The notes beneath the pieces are model-generated. The model was not told where the DNA came from. It did not search any database and worked only from the letters and a program-made list of their open reading frames with translations. This document shows, one piece after another, positions 12,401 to 19,470 of a stretch of DNA of 64,000 nucleotides. The stretch comes from CAWARU01 sp963784575 (GTDB lineage: Bacteria > Pseudomonadota > Gammaproteobacteria > UBA6186 > Azoamicaceae). The DNA lies in contig CAWARU010000001.1 of the NCBI GenBank assembly GCA_963784575.1, positions 2,356,001-2,420,000 of the forward strand, written 5' to 3'. Position numbers and translations under genes: made by a program. Every line of letters starts with the position of its first letter. Position 1 is the first letter of the stretch.

Positions 12401-12762
12401 ATTTAGCTAAGGCTTATCAAGTCAGTTTGTATAGCTTATTGTTAAGTGCCTATTATCTGATGTTGCGCATATATAGTAACCAAGATGATTTAGTAGTAGG
12501 GACAACTGCTGCAAATAGACATTATAGTCAAATAGAGGATTTAGTTGGATTTTTCGCGAACACCTTAGTATTACGGGCTAAGATTAAACCAAGTTCAACG
12601 ATCAAATCATTTGTACAAAGCATTGGCGAAGCAGTAATTGAGGCACAGTTACATCAAGATTTGCCATTTGAAAAGTTAGTAGAGGAATTAGCCCTGGAAA
12701 AAGACACAAGTCAGCATCCAATATTTCAAGTACTTTTTGAAGTGCAGAGTTTTGGATATTAA
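3448..12762 (+). CDS. Non-ribosomal peptide synthetase: dock-C-A(Ser)-T-E-C-A-T-C(truncated by frameshift)
   Basis: The start is the ATG in TGATG, preceded by GAGGGAG. Residues 1-58 resemble a TubC-type N-terminal docking domain, which would receive the chain from the preceding synthetase. Then come: C domain (HHIAFDGWS near 216); A domain with pocket code DVWHFSLVDK, the serine type; carrier site LGGDS near 1138; E domain with HHLIIDVVSW near 1329; C domain (HHSILDGWS near 1777); a second A domain with YTSGSTGKPKG near 2250; carrier VGGNS near 2675; and a third C domain (HHIAFDGWS near 2877). The second A domain lacks the Asp that normally binds the alpha-amino group: the motif reads FVDSTWD and the pocket about VDWTETCSIK, reminiscent of beta-amino-acid domains. 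The frame stops at a TAA inside the third C domain; the rest is in another frame from about 12757. The Ser unit should be D-configured. Confidence 0.93.
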   Translation: MNIAKFVYYLNNLGFSVWTENESLSYRQYKENPDKNEILKQIKEYKSELIEFLKTNNCCSAEEINLTKIYRTSDYLERLSFAQDRLWFIDKYESGTNAYNIYMIYQLAPALDIEVLKASLRSVVHRHEILRTVVQEGKDGLGYQLVLDDKIFGLDIEQEEIASREDLKLSLTKTLNHIFDLSSEYPIKAKLIDLIEEPETKIGTEKKTRYLCIVIHHIAFDGWSYDILLRDLQEYYVYHWSKAKGIEVAIHLPILSIQYKDFALWQRNYLEGERLSTQLDYWKAKLSGYERLNLMTDKPRPLQIDYRGNELSFEVDTETSENLRALAKNYQVSLYSLLLSAYFLMLRIYSNQDDLIIGATAANRHYSQVEDLIGFFANTLVLRAKIESNSTIKSFIQSVGKDVIEAQLYQDLPFEKLVEELSIEKDTSQHPIFQVVFEVQSFGATFSQGGNYEAEINLSKLLMPYHDSNLYKIAKFDISTLIDDSGSELKGIFNYAESLFTEETIAGHIETYLHILKQLSLLAKDKSLSEQIIVSDIDYLNHARYKEVVELWNETTRNFPKTKLVHELFEEQVDKTPDRIAVVYGDKQISYLSLNSRANQLARFLLQNRTNFLEEKIALFLDRSEYLLLSILSVLKTGAAYVPIDPEFPNDRVSYILGDINAQIILTDSHHYKNLRDKCIVLDNIRLICVDDCESNLEVQSSSNLKVIMDPEQLAYIIYTSGTSGKPKGVMIEHHAIINRLKWMNDEYKISDQDVILQKTPYVFDVSVWELFCAGWLGAKLVFIEPRGHKDSHYLMDILRKQLISILHFVPSMLTAFLADLNLSVRKGTNESLSEKIFPSLKTIFCSGEELSLKAVREGKAILKSVQINNLYGPTETTVDVLYYNCTGQEGKAIPIGRPISNTKVYVFNESLTAVPVGAVGELYVGGTGLGRGYYNKPALTAERFIANPYQTQEDQNNKGFSRLYKTGDLVRLLADGNIEYLGRNDFQIKLRGYRIELGEIERVISSYTSISQSVVIIKEDNIKGSEAQGKKYLIGYYVSKEKIAEKLLESYLKSKLPDYMVPTHFVYLSELPLTINGKIDRKALPSPELRGDGGNFVTPRNEGEQAIAEVWSDVLGIVKDKISITDDFFRLGGDSIISIQLVSRLRQKLGLQISVKDIFSYRTIEKISDEVLGKSSQEIQKQISVEQGILSGNVRLLPIQEWFFRNRFARKNHWNQSFIVQVPPLSLEMLRSSLKRLFECHNGFRLRYRRTTTSYEQYYDETLELESLKTLDVRTLTSSEGSKAFEDELQGILTQWQSNFDIENGPLYGLGYINGFQDNSARIYFAFHHLIIDVVSWRILVKDLKELYEGGNIETKRSSYRQWSEAVKRYAESEVVQKSYWEEVLSDFDETEKSLTKLLLSEETREETRFILSLDETAQLLTKSNICYNTQVEDILLTALGLSLCELTGSRENHIVLEGHGREDIDDSLDVNSTVGWFTTIYPVRLSVSSEISQSIKQIKENLRKIKNKGLGYGAIIGYEGDGPRISFNYLGQINTGVAGAEQAWFISSDKSGESVHADNREPNIININCLVRDSKFEMHLVSKLSKAHTHQLTESFKRQLHAVIEHCVNAGRCYLTVSDVGGIASQERLDALQNDREIEGIYLANSLQQGFIYHSLIQGRIDDAYIIQLMWDYENALDVQLFRQVWVYAQARYPNLRLRFYWDENLLQIIDREGSLDWRYIDFSEETEESRSEKIKRIQEQDRREPYNLEAGNLFRVYLIKHSNTHYTCLFSNHHSILDGWSNPILLGYINDTYVRLLKGEDIKLEEDLKYLKAQEYLQTHKGEEDKFWQDYVVRIEEYPDLNGLLSTLARKQQLRISNYRYVKEPQERTLEIEEDLYAALRDLCQHEGITLNAVLQYVWHKVLSLYGNSKITTVGTVVSGRNMPIEGIESAVGIFINTLPMIVLHQNGSLIDKIKIIHNDMNEISNRSNVSLAALQKGSERIFDSLFIYENYPNPTAEFQQSTMRVEYKGSVEKLDYPLAAIVHEENNRLKYKINFAGGLFDEENIEEVLQVIHHFLKQIVKNPYLGEHEFQYLSRFQYKKIIEDWNGKEENIADYKTLHGLFEEQLKKIPDKIALVHGFKLLTYDELNKRANQLARYLREDCNVGVGDIIAIAVNRSIELIIGLLGTLKCGAAYVPLDINYPMESITYVLEETNAKVILIDSFTNIKLNKHYSFVSIDDYAKFSDKKSNDLNVKMFAENLAYIVYTSGSTGKPKGVMCDHLGVINRLAWAWSKYPFNEGETCALQSNLTFVDSTWDIFGTLLIGHKLIIYNQDICKDIKLLIDTCAEFQVTRITLVPSLFKVLLNLASIDRKLLSKIPLLRHWEVTGEPYDAHQASSDLQQITQNSIKFLDCYGASEATSIIYRDFSNLSSPKTHIISNTRIYIVDMEMNPLPVGAVGQILVEGPGLALGYLNKPALTAEKFIPNPFNENLDNSRLRLYKLGDLGRWTNDGQIELLGRFDGVIKFRAFRIEPAEIEFTLRKHELISDCIVMINNEDLDNKSLVAFIVPKTLEQFSLEENLNGEKDPPYVRLKSKTLSTYIDAIVEYLAGILPDYMVPQHYEFINKMPLNHNGKVERNALKSLLNGSRQVSNAYIAPRSRLEQDILEAWSAVLGVSNKSLGVNDNFFRVGGNSILAILLTSRLSKQLNVKLNVSSIFQHNTIAKLAKHIKQGDDEKIVMSKVRVDNAEEQRLSFAQERLWFIEKYELGTNAYNIFMTYQLAPELDIDVLKASLRSVVHRHDILRTVIQEGKNGQGYQLVFDDTTFRLDVEQEMVFSKEELDLSLGKSVNHIYDLSTEYPIKVKLIDLMIEQETGTISKPVPRIRRKYLSIIIHHIAFDGWSNDIFLRDLQEYYAYHWLRARGVEATLQLPILSVQYRDFALWQRNYLRGDRLRQELDYWKTKLFGYERLNLITDKPRPLQIDYRGDDVAFEIDKETSDNLRDLAKAYQVSLYSLLLSAYYLMLRIYSNQDDLVVGTTAANRHYSQIEDLVGFFANTLVLRAKIKPSSTIKSFVQSIGEAVIEAQLHQDLPFEKLVEELALEKDTSQHPIFQVLFEVQSFGY

Positions 12763-15706
12763 TTTTAACCAAGTCAGGAATTATGAAGCTGAAACAAATT
12801 TTTCTACACTTTTAGAGACCTATGACATTAATAATTTATATAAGGTGGCAAAATTCGATATTAGCACCATGATTAATGACAGTGGTTCGGAATTAAAAGG
12901 GATCTTCAATTATGCCGAGAGCTTATATACGCAAGAAACAATTGAGGGCTATATAGAAACCTATGTTCATATTTTAAAACAGTTTTCCTTGCTAGCTAAA
13001 GATAAGAGTCTGAGTGAGCAATTAATTGTTTCAGATATCCATTATTTTGCTCCAACGAAGTATCAAGAAGTCATTGAACTTTGGAATGAGACAAGTAGAG
13101 ATTTTCTTAAGACAAAGTTGATGCATGAATTATTCGAGGTTGAGGTCGAAAAAACGCCAGATCGAATAGCTGTTGTTTATGGTCAGAATCAGATTAGTTA
13201 TCTTTCACTAAATAGTCGCGCAAATCAATTGGCGAGATACTTGGAATCAAAAGGCGTCGGTATAGAAGAGCAGGTTATAGTGGTGATGAAGCGTGGAGCC
13301 GAATTGTTAACAATCTTACTGGCGATATTAAAATGTGGGGGAGTTTACATTCCTTTAGATCCAAAAGCGCCAGCAAACCGTAATATAAATATTTGTCAGC
13401 AATCAAGAGCGAAAATCATTATAACAGACTCATCTTATGCTTGGTTGGACAGCTGCTGTGAAGATTCATTGCTTAACATAGGAAAGATGTGGTCAGAAAT
13501 AGAAAAGCAAAATGACAGCAACTTAGGTCGAAAAATTAACAAATTAAATCTGTCGTACATTATTTTTACTTCAGGTTCAACGGGATTGCCCAAAGGAGTG
13601 ATGATTACACATCAAGGAATGGTTAATCATCTATTTTATAAAATAAATGACCTGGGCATTGATTCGACAGATATTATGGCACAAACTGCGACGCAAATTT
13701 TCGACATATCAATTTGGCAATTATTAACATCAATAATTACTGGCGGCAAAGTTGTTGTATACAGTGATGAAATTATTCTAGAGCCAAAAAAGATGTTAGA
13801 AAAACTTTACCGAGATGGGACAACGATTTTAGAATTGGTACCATCTTATGCGAATGCATTAGCCACCTTCATGCAACATGAGTTTGAATTAAATTTTAAA
13901 CAGCTTAAACATTTACTCATAACAGGAGAGAAGTTAAGAAGGGATATTTGTGAGAAAATATTTTCTGTAGATGAAACCGTTTCAATTATAAATGCCTACG
14001 GACCAACCGAATGTTCAGATGATGTTACGCATTATCAATGCAGAGCGCAGGATTTTGCGAACAGTCACTTTGCTGTCATCCCATTGGGTAAAGTTGGGCA
14101 CAATTTAGAAGCCTATATTGTAAATGAGCAATTAGAACCTGTGCCCGTAGGAGCGATTGGAGAACTGTGTATCAGTGGTATTGGTTTAGGCCGTGGTTAT
14201 TATAATAAGCCGAGCCAAACTGCGATGCAGTTTATTGCGAATCCATTTTTTAAGGAGGGTAAACATGATAAAGAGAGCATCAGGTTGTATCGAACAGGAG
14301 ATTTATGTCGTGCTACGAGTGGGGGCACCTTCGAATTTATAGGTCGTATAGATGATCAAATAAAGTTGCGAGGCTATCGAATTGAATTAGGCGAGATAGA
14401 GAAAATATTATCTTCTTATGTTGATATTAGCCAGTGTGTGGTGGAGATCAAAGAAGGGATTAAAGACATTGAAGGTAGGGAGGATAAGTATTTAGTAGGA
14501 TATTATGTTTCACAGGAAAAAATCTCGGATAAATTATTAGAGTCTTATTTGAAGAGCAAATTACCAGAATACATGGTCCCAACCTATTTGGTTCATTTGT
14601 CAGAATTGCCATTAAGTATCAACGGCAAGATAGACAGGAAAGCATTACCTTCGCCAGAGTTAAGGAGAGAGAGTGGGAATTATATTGCGCCACGAAATGA
14701 AGTTGAGAAAGCAATTGCTGAAGTTTGGTCCGATGTTTTAGGGGTTGTTAAAGAAAAGATTAGCATAACCGATGATTTTTTTAGATTAGGAGGAGATAGC
14801 ATAGCCTCTATTCGTGTTATTACTCTTATCAACAAAAAATGTAAGACCGAATTAAAAGTTGTGGATTTATTTATTTGTCGAAATATTGAACAACTTATGC
14901 TAAAAATATCCCAAAATAAAAGGGAATACCAGGCAATTTTAAAATTAAATATGGCAAGCAATAAACCCAATTTATTTATGATCCACCCTGCTATGGGCGG
15001 CTGTGAAATTTATTTTTCCTTAGCACACGCCCTTTCTAGCCATTTTTCATGTTATGGAATCGATTCTTACAACCTTTACCATGAACAAAAAATTTGTAGT
15101 TTACAAGAGCTTTCGAATTACTATCTAACACAAATACTGAAAGTAATGCAGGTTACAAATCAAAAGGAATTCCACATTCTTGGCTGGTCTTTAGGTGGAG
15201 AATTAGCTTTGGAAATTGCGGCTTTATTAGAAAGGAGATCAATAAAATCCATAAAACTCTATTTGATAGATTGCTTTCCAGATGATGACTATTTAGCATC
15301 AATCTATACTGCAGAGTACATTGAAAAATCAAAAGAGGAATATATAAAAAATGCAATAATCAAAGGAATAGATAAAATCTATATTGATAAGATTATCACA
15401 AATATGCAGGTTGAAATTAAGCTTTGTAATCAAAAGATTTCCTCTAAGTTGTATGCCACAAAAATATTATTGTTTAAGGCAATGTTAGAGGAAGTGCAAA
15501 ATAAAAAAATAAATCCTAAAGGATTTCATGAATATATACTGAGTCTTAAATATAATAATATTGATAAGTTAGTCAATAACCGAAATAATATCCATATTGT
15601 CAAATTAGAAAATGCTCATCATGGGAACATACTAGAACATGAAAGTATTTTAGTAGAAGAGCTCTGTAAATTTTCTGAATTGATTATGATTCCAGAGAGT
15701 GCATAA
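12737..15706 (+). CDS. Non-ribosomal peptide synthetase, C-terminal part: (C end)-A(Dap/Dab-like)-T-TE
   Basis: This frame continues the third condensation domain of the preceding synthetase. Removing one base from GGAT at 12754-12757 joins the two and restores alignment with the sister C domain ending near 5050. The listed ATG is only the first in this frame, probably not a true start. Domains: end of C (to about residue 115); A domain with YIIFTSGSTGLPKG near 275 and INGKIDRKAL near 629; carrier LGGDS near 688; thioesterase with GWSLGG (Ser818), a candidate Asp in LIDCFPDDD and His in NAHHGN near 958. The pocket read by eye, DIWELTADDK, resembles codes I recall for 2,4-diaminobutyrate, and diaminopropionate genes lie downstream, so Dap or Dab is the likely substrate (inference). 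The TE releases the product. Whether the two pieces work as separate proteins, as a recoded whole, or not at all is open. Confidence 0.9.
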   Translation: MKCRVLDINFNQVRNYEAETNFSTLLETYDINNLYKVAKFDISTMINDSGSELKGIFNYAESLYTQETIEGYIETYVHILKQFSLLAKDKSLSEQLIVSDIHYFAPTKYQEVIELWNETSRDFLKTKLMHELFEVEVEKTPDRIAVVYGQNQISYLSLNSRANQLARYLESKGVGIEEQVIVVMKRGAELLTILLAILKCGGVYIPLDPKAPANRNINICQQSRAKIIITDSSYAWLDSCCEDSLLNIGKMWSEIEKQNDSNLGRKINKLNLSYIIFTSGSTGLPKGVMITHQGMVNHLFYKINDLGIDSTDIMAQTATQIFDISIWQLLTSIITGGKVVVYSDEIILEPKKMLEKLYRDGTTILELVPSYANALATFMQHEFELNFKQLKHLLITGEKLRRDICEKIFSVDETVSIINAYGPTECSDDVTHYQCRAQDFANSHFAVIPLGKVGHNLEAYIVNEQLEPVPVGAIGELCISGIGLGRGYYNKPSQTAMQFIANPFFKEGKHDKESIRLYRTGDLCRATSGGTFEFIGRIDDQIKLRGYRIELGEIEKILSSYVDISQCVVEIKEGIKDIEGREDKYLVGYYVSQEKISDKLLESYLKSKLPEYMVPTYLVHLSELPLSINGKIDRKALPSPELRRESGNYIAPRNEVEKAIAEVWSDVLGVVKEKISITDDFFRLGGDSIASIRVITLINKKCKTELKVVDLFICRNIEQLMLKISQNKREYQAILKLNMASNKPNLFMIHPAMGGCEIYFSLAHALSSHFSCYGIDSYNLYHEQKICSLQELSNYYLTQILKVMQVTNQKEFHILGWSLGGELALEIAALLERRSIKSIKLYLIDCFPDDDYLASIYTAEYIEKSKEEYIKNAIIKGIDKIYIDKIITNMQVEIKLCNQKISSKLYATKILLFKAMLEEVQNKKINPKGFHEYILSLKYNNIDKLVNNRNNIHIVKLENAHHGNILEHESILVEELCKFSELIMIPESA

Positions 15707-15738
15707 TATTGTGCTATGTTCATCTATGGCTTTCTCAT

Positions 15739-16722
15739 CTAAACCTTTTTTGTAGAAGTTACTTGCAACTCCGTTAATCTACTGCGTGAGGGTTCATGTC
15801 CATTATCAGCAGCTAATTGATACCATTGGCATGCCGTACTAATATCCTGCGAGACTTCGGCACCCGTTTCAAAAATTACTCCAAGATTGTATTGAGCCAA
15901 CACAAGTCCTCGGTCTGCCGCTTTATGCCACCACTCACAAGTTTGCTTTGTATCCTTGGGAACTCCGTCACCATTCGCATACATCATCCCAAGAGCAAAT
16001 TCTGCAACCGCATACCCTTGTTCCGCGGCTTTATGATACCACTCACAAGCTTTCCTTACATCTTTGAGAACGATGTTACCATTTTGATACATTACCCCAA
16101 GAGTGAACTGCGCTCGTGGATACCTCTGTTTTGCTGCTTTATGAAACCATTCAAAGGCAATCTTTAAATCTTTGTCAACGCCTCGACCATCTTCATACAT
16201 CAACCCAAGAGTGCATTGAGCTTCTGGGTCCCCTAGTTCTGCTGCCTTTCGATACCAGCCATTCATTGCTAAATGAAATAATTCATTAGCGCGTGTTTCA
16301 TCTTTAACTATTCCCGCACCGTATTTATAAGCTGCGCCGAGATAAAACTGACCCTTTGCATTTCCTTGATTTACAGATTTTTGATACCATTCAACAGCGG
16401 TTTCAAGGGATTTTTTTACACCGCCCATTCCATCATCAAACAATTTTCCATAATAAGCCTGTCCATCGGCATTGCCCTGTTCAGCAGCCTTTTTTAGCCA
16501 TTTATAAGCTTCTTGATAGTTTATTTTTACCCCTAAACCTGTTTGATAACGTCTACCTAAAGCTGCTTCCGACACCGCATCACCCGTTTCTGCTCTCACT
16601 AATAACGCAGCAACTGTGTCTTCTCCTTTTTCTGAATATCCTCTTGACAGAGTTTCTGAAGTTTGCGATTCAAACTCAATTGGATTTCTTCCCAGAAACA
16701 AGGGTTTTACTAAACTTACCAT
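15739..16722 (-). CDS. Sel1-like repeat protein
   Basis: A protein of 327 residues made almost wholly of about seven Sel1-type repeats of roughly 36 residues, each with the A-x-x-x-LG-x-x-Y and G-x-G-V-x-K-D pattern followed by A-x-x-W-x-x-K-A-A. These alpha-helical repeats usually act as protein-binding scaffolds; in Legionella and Coxiella such proteins are often linked to host interaction. No signal peptide or membrane segment is apparent. It lies on the opposite strand between the NRPS genes and the tailoring genes, ends 33 bases from the NRPS stop (convergent), and shares a 195-bp upstream gap with the divergent carbamoyltransferase gene. Nothing ties it chemically to the cluster. Confidence 0.9.
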   Translation of the reverse strand: MVSLVKPLFLGRNPIEFESQTSETLSRGYSEKGEDTVAALLVRAETGDAVSEAALGRRYQTGLGVKINYQEAYKWLKKAAEQGNADGQAYYGKLFDDGMGGVKKSLETAVEWYQKSVNQGNAKGQFYLGAAYKYGAGIVKDETRANELFHLAMNGWYRKAAELGDPEAQCTLGLMYEDGRGVDKDLKIAFEWFHKAAKQRYPRAQFTLGVMYQNGNIVLKDVRKACEWYHKAAEQGYAVAEFALGMMYANGDGVPKDTKQTCEWWHKAADRGLVLAQYNLGVIFETGAEVSQDISTACQWYQLAADNGHEPSRSRLTELQVTSTKKV

Positions 16723-16888
16723 AATCCCATCACTAAACTACCTTTAATGAACCCAATATTAACAGTCGCAACTTTGGCGTGTAAACTACTTGATGCCTGT
16801 TGGTACATGTCAATACCTAATTTTTTTAAACTAAAAGATTATTAATTTGGCTTACTATTGCATAGATGATAATGCCGAGAAATCAAGC

Positions 16889-16917
16889 TTGACAATATAT
16901 CTATGGTAGATTAATTT
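16889..16917 (+). promoter_or_regulatory. Sigma70-like promoter candidate for the tailoring operon
   Basis: TTGACA at 16889-16894 and TAATTT at 16912-16917 are separated by 17 bases. Transcription would start near 16924, which is the in-frame ATG of the first carbamoyltransferase homologue, so a near-leaderless mRNA is possible. A weaker alternative pair, TTGGCT then TAATGC, lies about 45 bases upstream. Confidence 0.4.
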
Positions 16918-18474
16918 GTGCACATGGATATTCTTGCATTTAAACCTGGCCATGATGGTTCTATCGCATTCATTAGTGGATCGCAGTTAATTTTTTCTAT
17001 CGAGGCTGAAAAAGATTCCTATCCTCGCTATTCAGAATGCCACCCCAATTTATTTTTAAATGTGTTATCAAAACTTGATAAAATACCAGGCACCATTGCA
17101 ATAAGCGGTTGGATGAAGGCTGTTTTTGATAATAATCTAATCCCACTAGAATCCGGCTATTTTAATTCAAAATCTGGAAATATTATTAGTCGAAAAATAA
17201 AAATTTTTGGGAAGGAGGTTAATTACTTCTCATCAAGTCATATACGTTCACATGTTTTATCTTCATTGAGTATGTCTGAGTTGCCACAAGGTGAGAGGTG
17301 TTATTGCTTAGTGTGGGAGGGAATACTAGGGGGCTTTTATGAAATAGATGAGCAAACAAATATTATCCCCCTCGGCAATGTCATACATAGTCCAGGTAAC
17401 AAATATAGCTTTATATATTCTCTAGCAGATGAAACTTGTAATTCGATACACAATACCACCGCGCCAGGGAAAGTTATGGCTTTAGCGAGCTTTTCCAATA
17501 GAGGGGCCTATTCTACAGAAGAAAAAGAATTAGTCGATTTTCTTTTGTCACATAATTCATTAGTTCCTATTAATAAAAATGACTTTAAGAAATTTAGTTT
17601 ATATAACTCCGGCGTAGAGAGCATAGAGTTTAAAAACTTTGCTGGTAAGTTTTCAGATACTATTTTTGATCTGTTTTATGATTATGCAAAGAAAAATTTA
17701 AATAAAAAATTACCGCTTCTTATTAGTGGTGGATGTGGTTTGAATTGTGAATGGAACACAAAGTGGAAAGATTCAGGGTTGTTTTCAAGCGTTTTTGTAC
17801 CCCCTGTTCCAAACGATGCTGGTTCAGCAATAGGAACAGCTGTAGATGCTATGTTTCATTATACGGGAATAGTAAAGCTCAATTGGGATGTTTATGCTGG
17901 AGAAGAATTTATAAATGATGAAATAAATTGTGATAACTTGGAAATTTCAAAGCTTGATTACCTTGAATTAGCAAGATTTTTGGAAGCTAATAATGTTGTT
18001 GCATGGATACAAGGTAAATATGAAATCGGGCCAAGAGCTCTAGGAAACCGATCAATATTAGCTTCACCTTTAACTTCTGAAATGCAGACTAGACTTAATA
18101 AAATTAAAAAGAGAGAAAATTACAGACCAATTGCTCCTATCTGTATTGAGGAGGACGTATCAAAACACTTTAAATGGCAAGGAGCAAGTCCGTATATGCT
18201 TTATTTTCAGCAGCTAAGGACTGACAAACTTCCAGCGATTACTCATGTAGATGACACAGCAAGGGTGCAGACGGTTAATATTAAACAAAATCCTGCTATT
18301 TATACATTATTGGAAAAGTTTCGTTCACTTACGGGTTTCGGTGTCCTTTGCAATACTTCGCTTAATTTTAATGGAGGCGGATTTATAAATAGAAGAAGTG
18401 ATCTCTTGTCTTATTGCAAAAAAAATGGCCTGAATGGATTTGTGATTAATGATCAATTTTATAAATTGATCTAA
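16918..18474 (+). CDS. Divergent NodU/TobZ-family carbamoyltransferase homologue
   Basis: 518 residues from a GTG at 16918; an ATG at 16924 is the likely alternative, and no clear ribosome site is seen. The C-terminal half carries the YrdC-like signature of the family (EIGPRALGNRSILASP near 370, then NYRPIAPIC and CNTSLNFNGGG). The N-terminal Kae1-like half has PGHDGS, a candidate H-x-x-x-H metal pair in SSHIRSH near 104, and PNDAGSAIG. Known members transfer a carbamoyl group from carbamoyl phosphate through a carbamoyl-adenylate to a hydroxyl of a natural product. Compared with the paralogue at 19471, the LDGEG motif is replaced by LVWEG, so a conserved acidic ligand appears lost. It may have altered activity or a supporting role. 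It starts an operon-like run with the AurF-like gene 13 bases downstream. Confidence 0.85.
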   Translation: MHMDILAFKPGHDGSIAFISGSQLIFSIEAEKDSYPRYSECHPNLFLNVLSKLDKIPGTIAISGWMKAVFDNNLIPLESGYFNSKSGNIISRKIKIFGKEVNYFSSSHIRSHVLSSLSMSELPQGERCYCLVWEGILGGFYEIDEQTNIIPLGNVIHSPGNKYSFIYSLADETCNSIHNTTAPGKVMALASFSNRGAYSTEEKELVDFLLSHNSLVPINKNDFKKFSLYNSGVESIEFKNFAGKFSDTIFDLFYDYAKKNLNKKLPLLISGGCGLNCEWNTKWKDSGLFSSVFVPPVPNDAGSAIGTAVDAMFHYTGIVKLNWDVYAGEEFINDEINCDNLEISKLDYLELARFLEANNVVAWIQGKYEIGPRALGNRSILASPLTSEMQTRLNKIKKRENYRPIAPICIEEDVSKHFKWQGASPYMLYFQQLRTDKLPAITHVDDTARVQTVNIKQNPAIYTLLEKFRSLTGFGVLCNTSLNFNGGGFINRRSDLLSYCKKNGLNGFVINDQFYKLI

Positions 18475-18487
18475 GTAGGATTTAAAA

Positions 18488-19384
18488 ATGGCAACGGAAG
18501 TCGTAGATAACAATTTAAAACATTTGAAATGGACTAAATTTGCAGCTGTAAGAACAAAACCGGATTATTTAGTTCCAAAATACGAGGGTAATACTCCGCT
18601 TTTTCCAATTGAAAGACAGCCTATACTTTCTCATGCCATTGTTAAAGCTCTTGCCTTTGAAAAAAGAAATTTTATTCTCGTACAAAGCCTTTATAGATAC
18701 TTACGTGAGATTTCAGATATAGAAACGAGTTTTATATATGAAACCGCTATCCGTATCGCGATGAGTCCAAATTTTCCTAAAGAAGTTTCCAGAGCTGCAT
18801 TTACTGTGGCTATAGATGAAGTATATCATGCATATTGTGCTGTTGATTTGATTGACCAATTACAACAACAATTAAATATTGTACCTCTTGAATTTCCTAC
18901 AACCCAGTTTGAAACAGCCATCTTAGAAATAAAAAGAATGCTTTCACCGGCCTTACATAAAGATTTTGAAATAGTCGCTGTGTCTATTTCTGAAAGTCTT
19001 ATTGGAAGTGAGGCTGGTGAGCTATCTAAGGAAGAAAATTTACATAAAACTGTAAGAGATTTTACTTATGATCACATGATTGACGAAGTAAGGCATGCTC
19101 GTATTTTTGTTGAGGTCTTAAAAGCTCATTGGTCTGGCTTAGCTCCCAAAAGCCAAACAATCTTCAAGGAACTTTTACCAAAGTTTATCAGTGGAATTTT
19201 TCGCCCTGAATCACAGATGATTTTCGATAAAAAAATTCTTAAGGCTGTAGATTTAAATGAAACTGATATACAGAAAGTCATTAGTGACACCTATTCTGAA
19301 GATAATTCAGTTGAATCGGAGAGAGGTAGGAAGTTTATCAATAATATTTTTAAGTTTTTGGATAAATGTAACATTTATTTATAG
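18488..19384 (+). CDS. AurF/CmlI-like diiron oxygenase
   Basis: 298 residues with AGGA eight bases before the ATG. The helical ferritin-like pattern of the p-aminobenzoate N-oxygenase family is visible: an early Glu in YETAIRI near 84, DEVYHAY near 107, SESLIGSEAG near 171, and DEVRHARIF near 199, giving the Glu/His ligands of a two-iron centre. AurF and CmlI oxidise arylamines to nitro groups; other members are N-oxygenases or hydroxylases on carrier-bound amino acids. Its place between two carbamoyltransferase homologues and before the diaminopropionate genes makes an amine of the peptide or of diaminopropionate a plausible substrate, but this is inference. Length is close to the family norm of about 330. 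Family call is good; reaction is not known. Confidence 0.82.
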   Translation: MATEVVDNNLKHLKWTKFAAVRTKPDYLVPKYEGNTPLFPIERQPILSHAIVKALAFEKRNFILVQSLYRYLREISDIETSFIYETAIRIAMSPNFPKEVSRAAFTVAIDEVYHAYCAVDLIDQLQQQLNIVPLEFPTTQFETAILEIKRMLSPALHKDFEIVAVSISESLIGSEAGELSKEENLHKTVRDFTYDHMIDEVRHARIFVEVLKAHWSGLAPKSQTIFKELLPKFISGIFRPESQMIFDKKILKAVDLNETDIQKVISDTYSEDNSVESERGRKFINNIFKFLDKCNIYL

Positions 19385-19470
19385 GCTTCAATTTGTATAT
19401 TCTTAATTTTTTAAGTAATGGTATGAAATGAACACGCAGTTCATTTACCTGCATTTTATTTGAGGGTATT

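Noticed and set aside
12737..12762. Programmed ribosomal frameshift in the NRPS
   Set aside because: No slippery heptamer or prfB-like arrangement is seen; error or mutation is simpler, so it is kept only as an open question in the findings.
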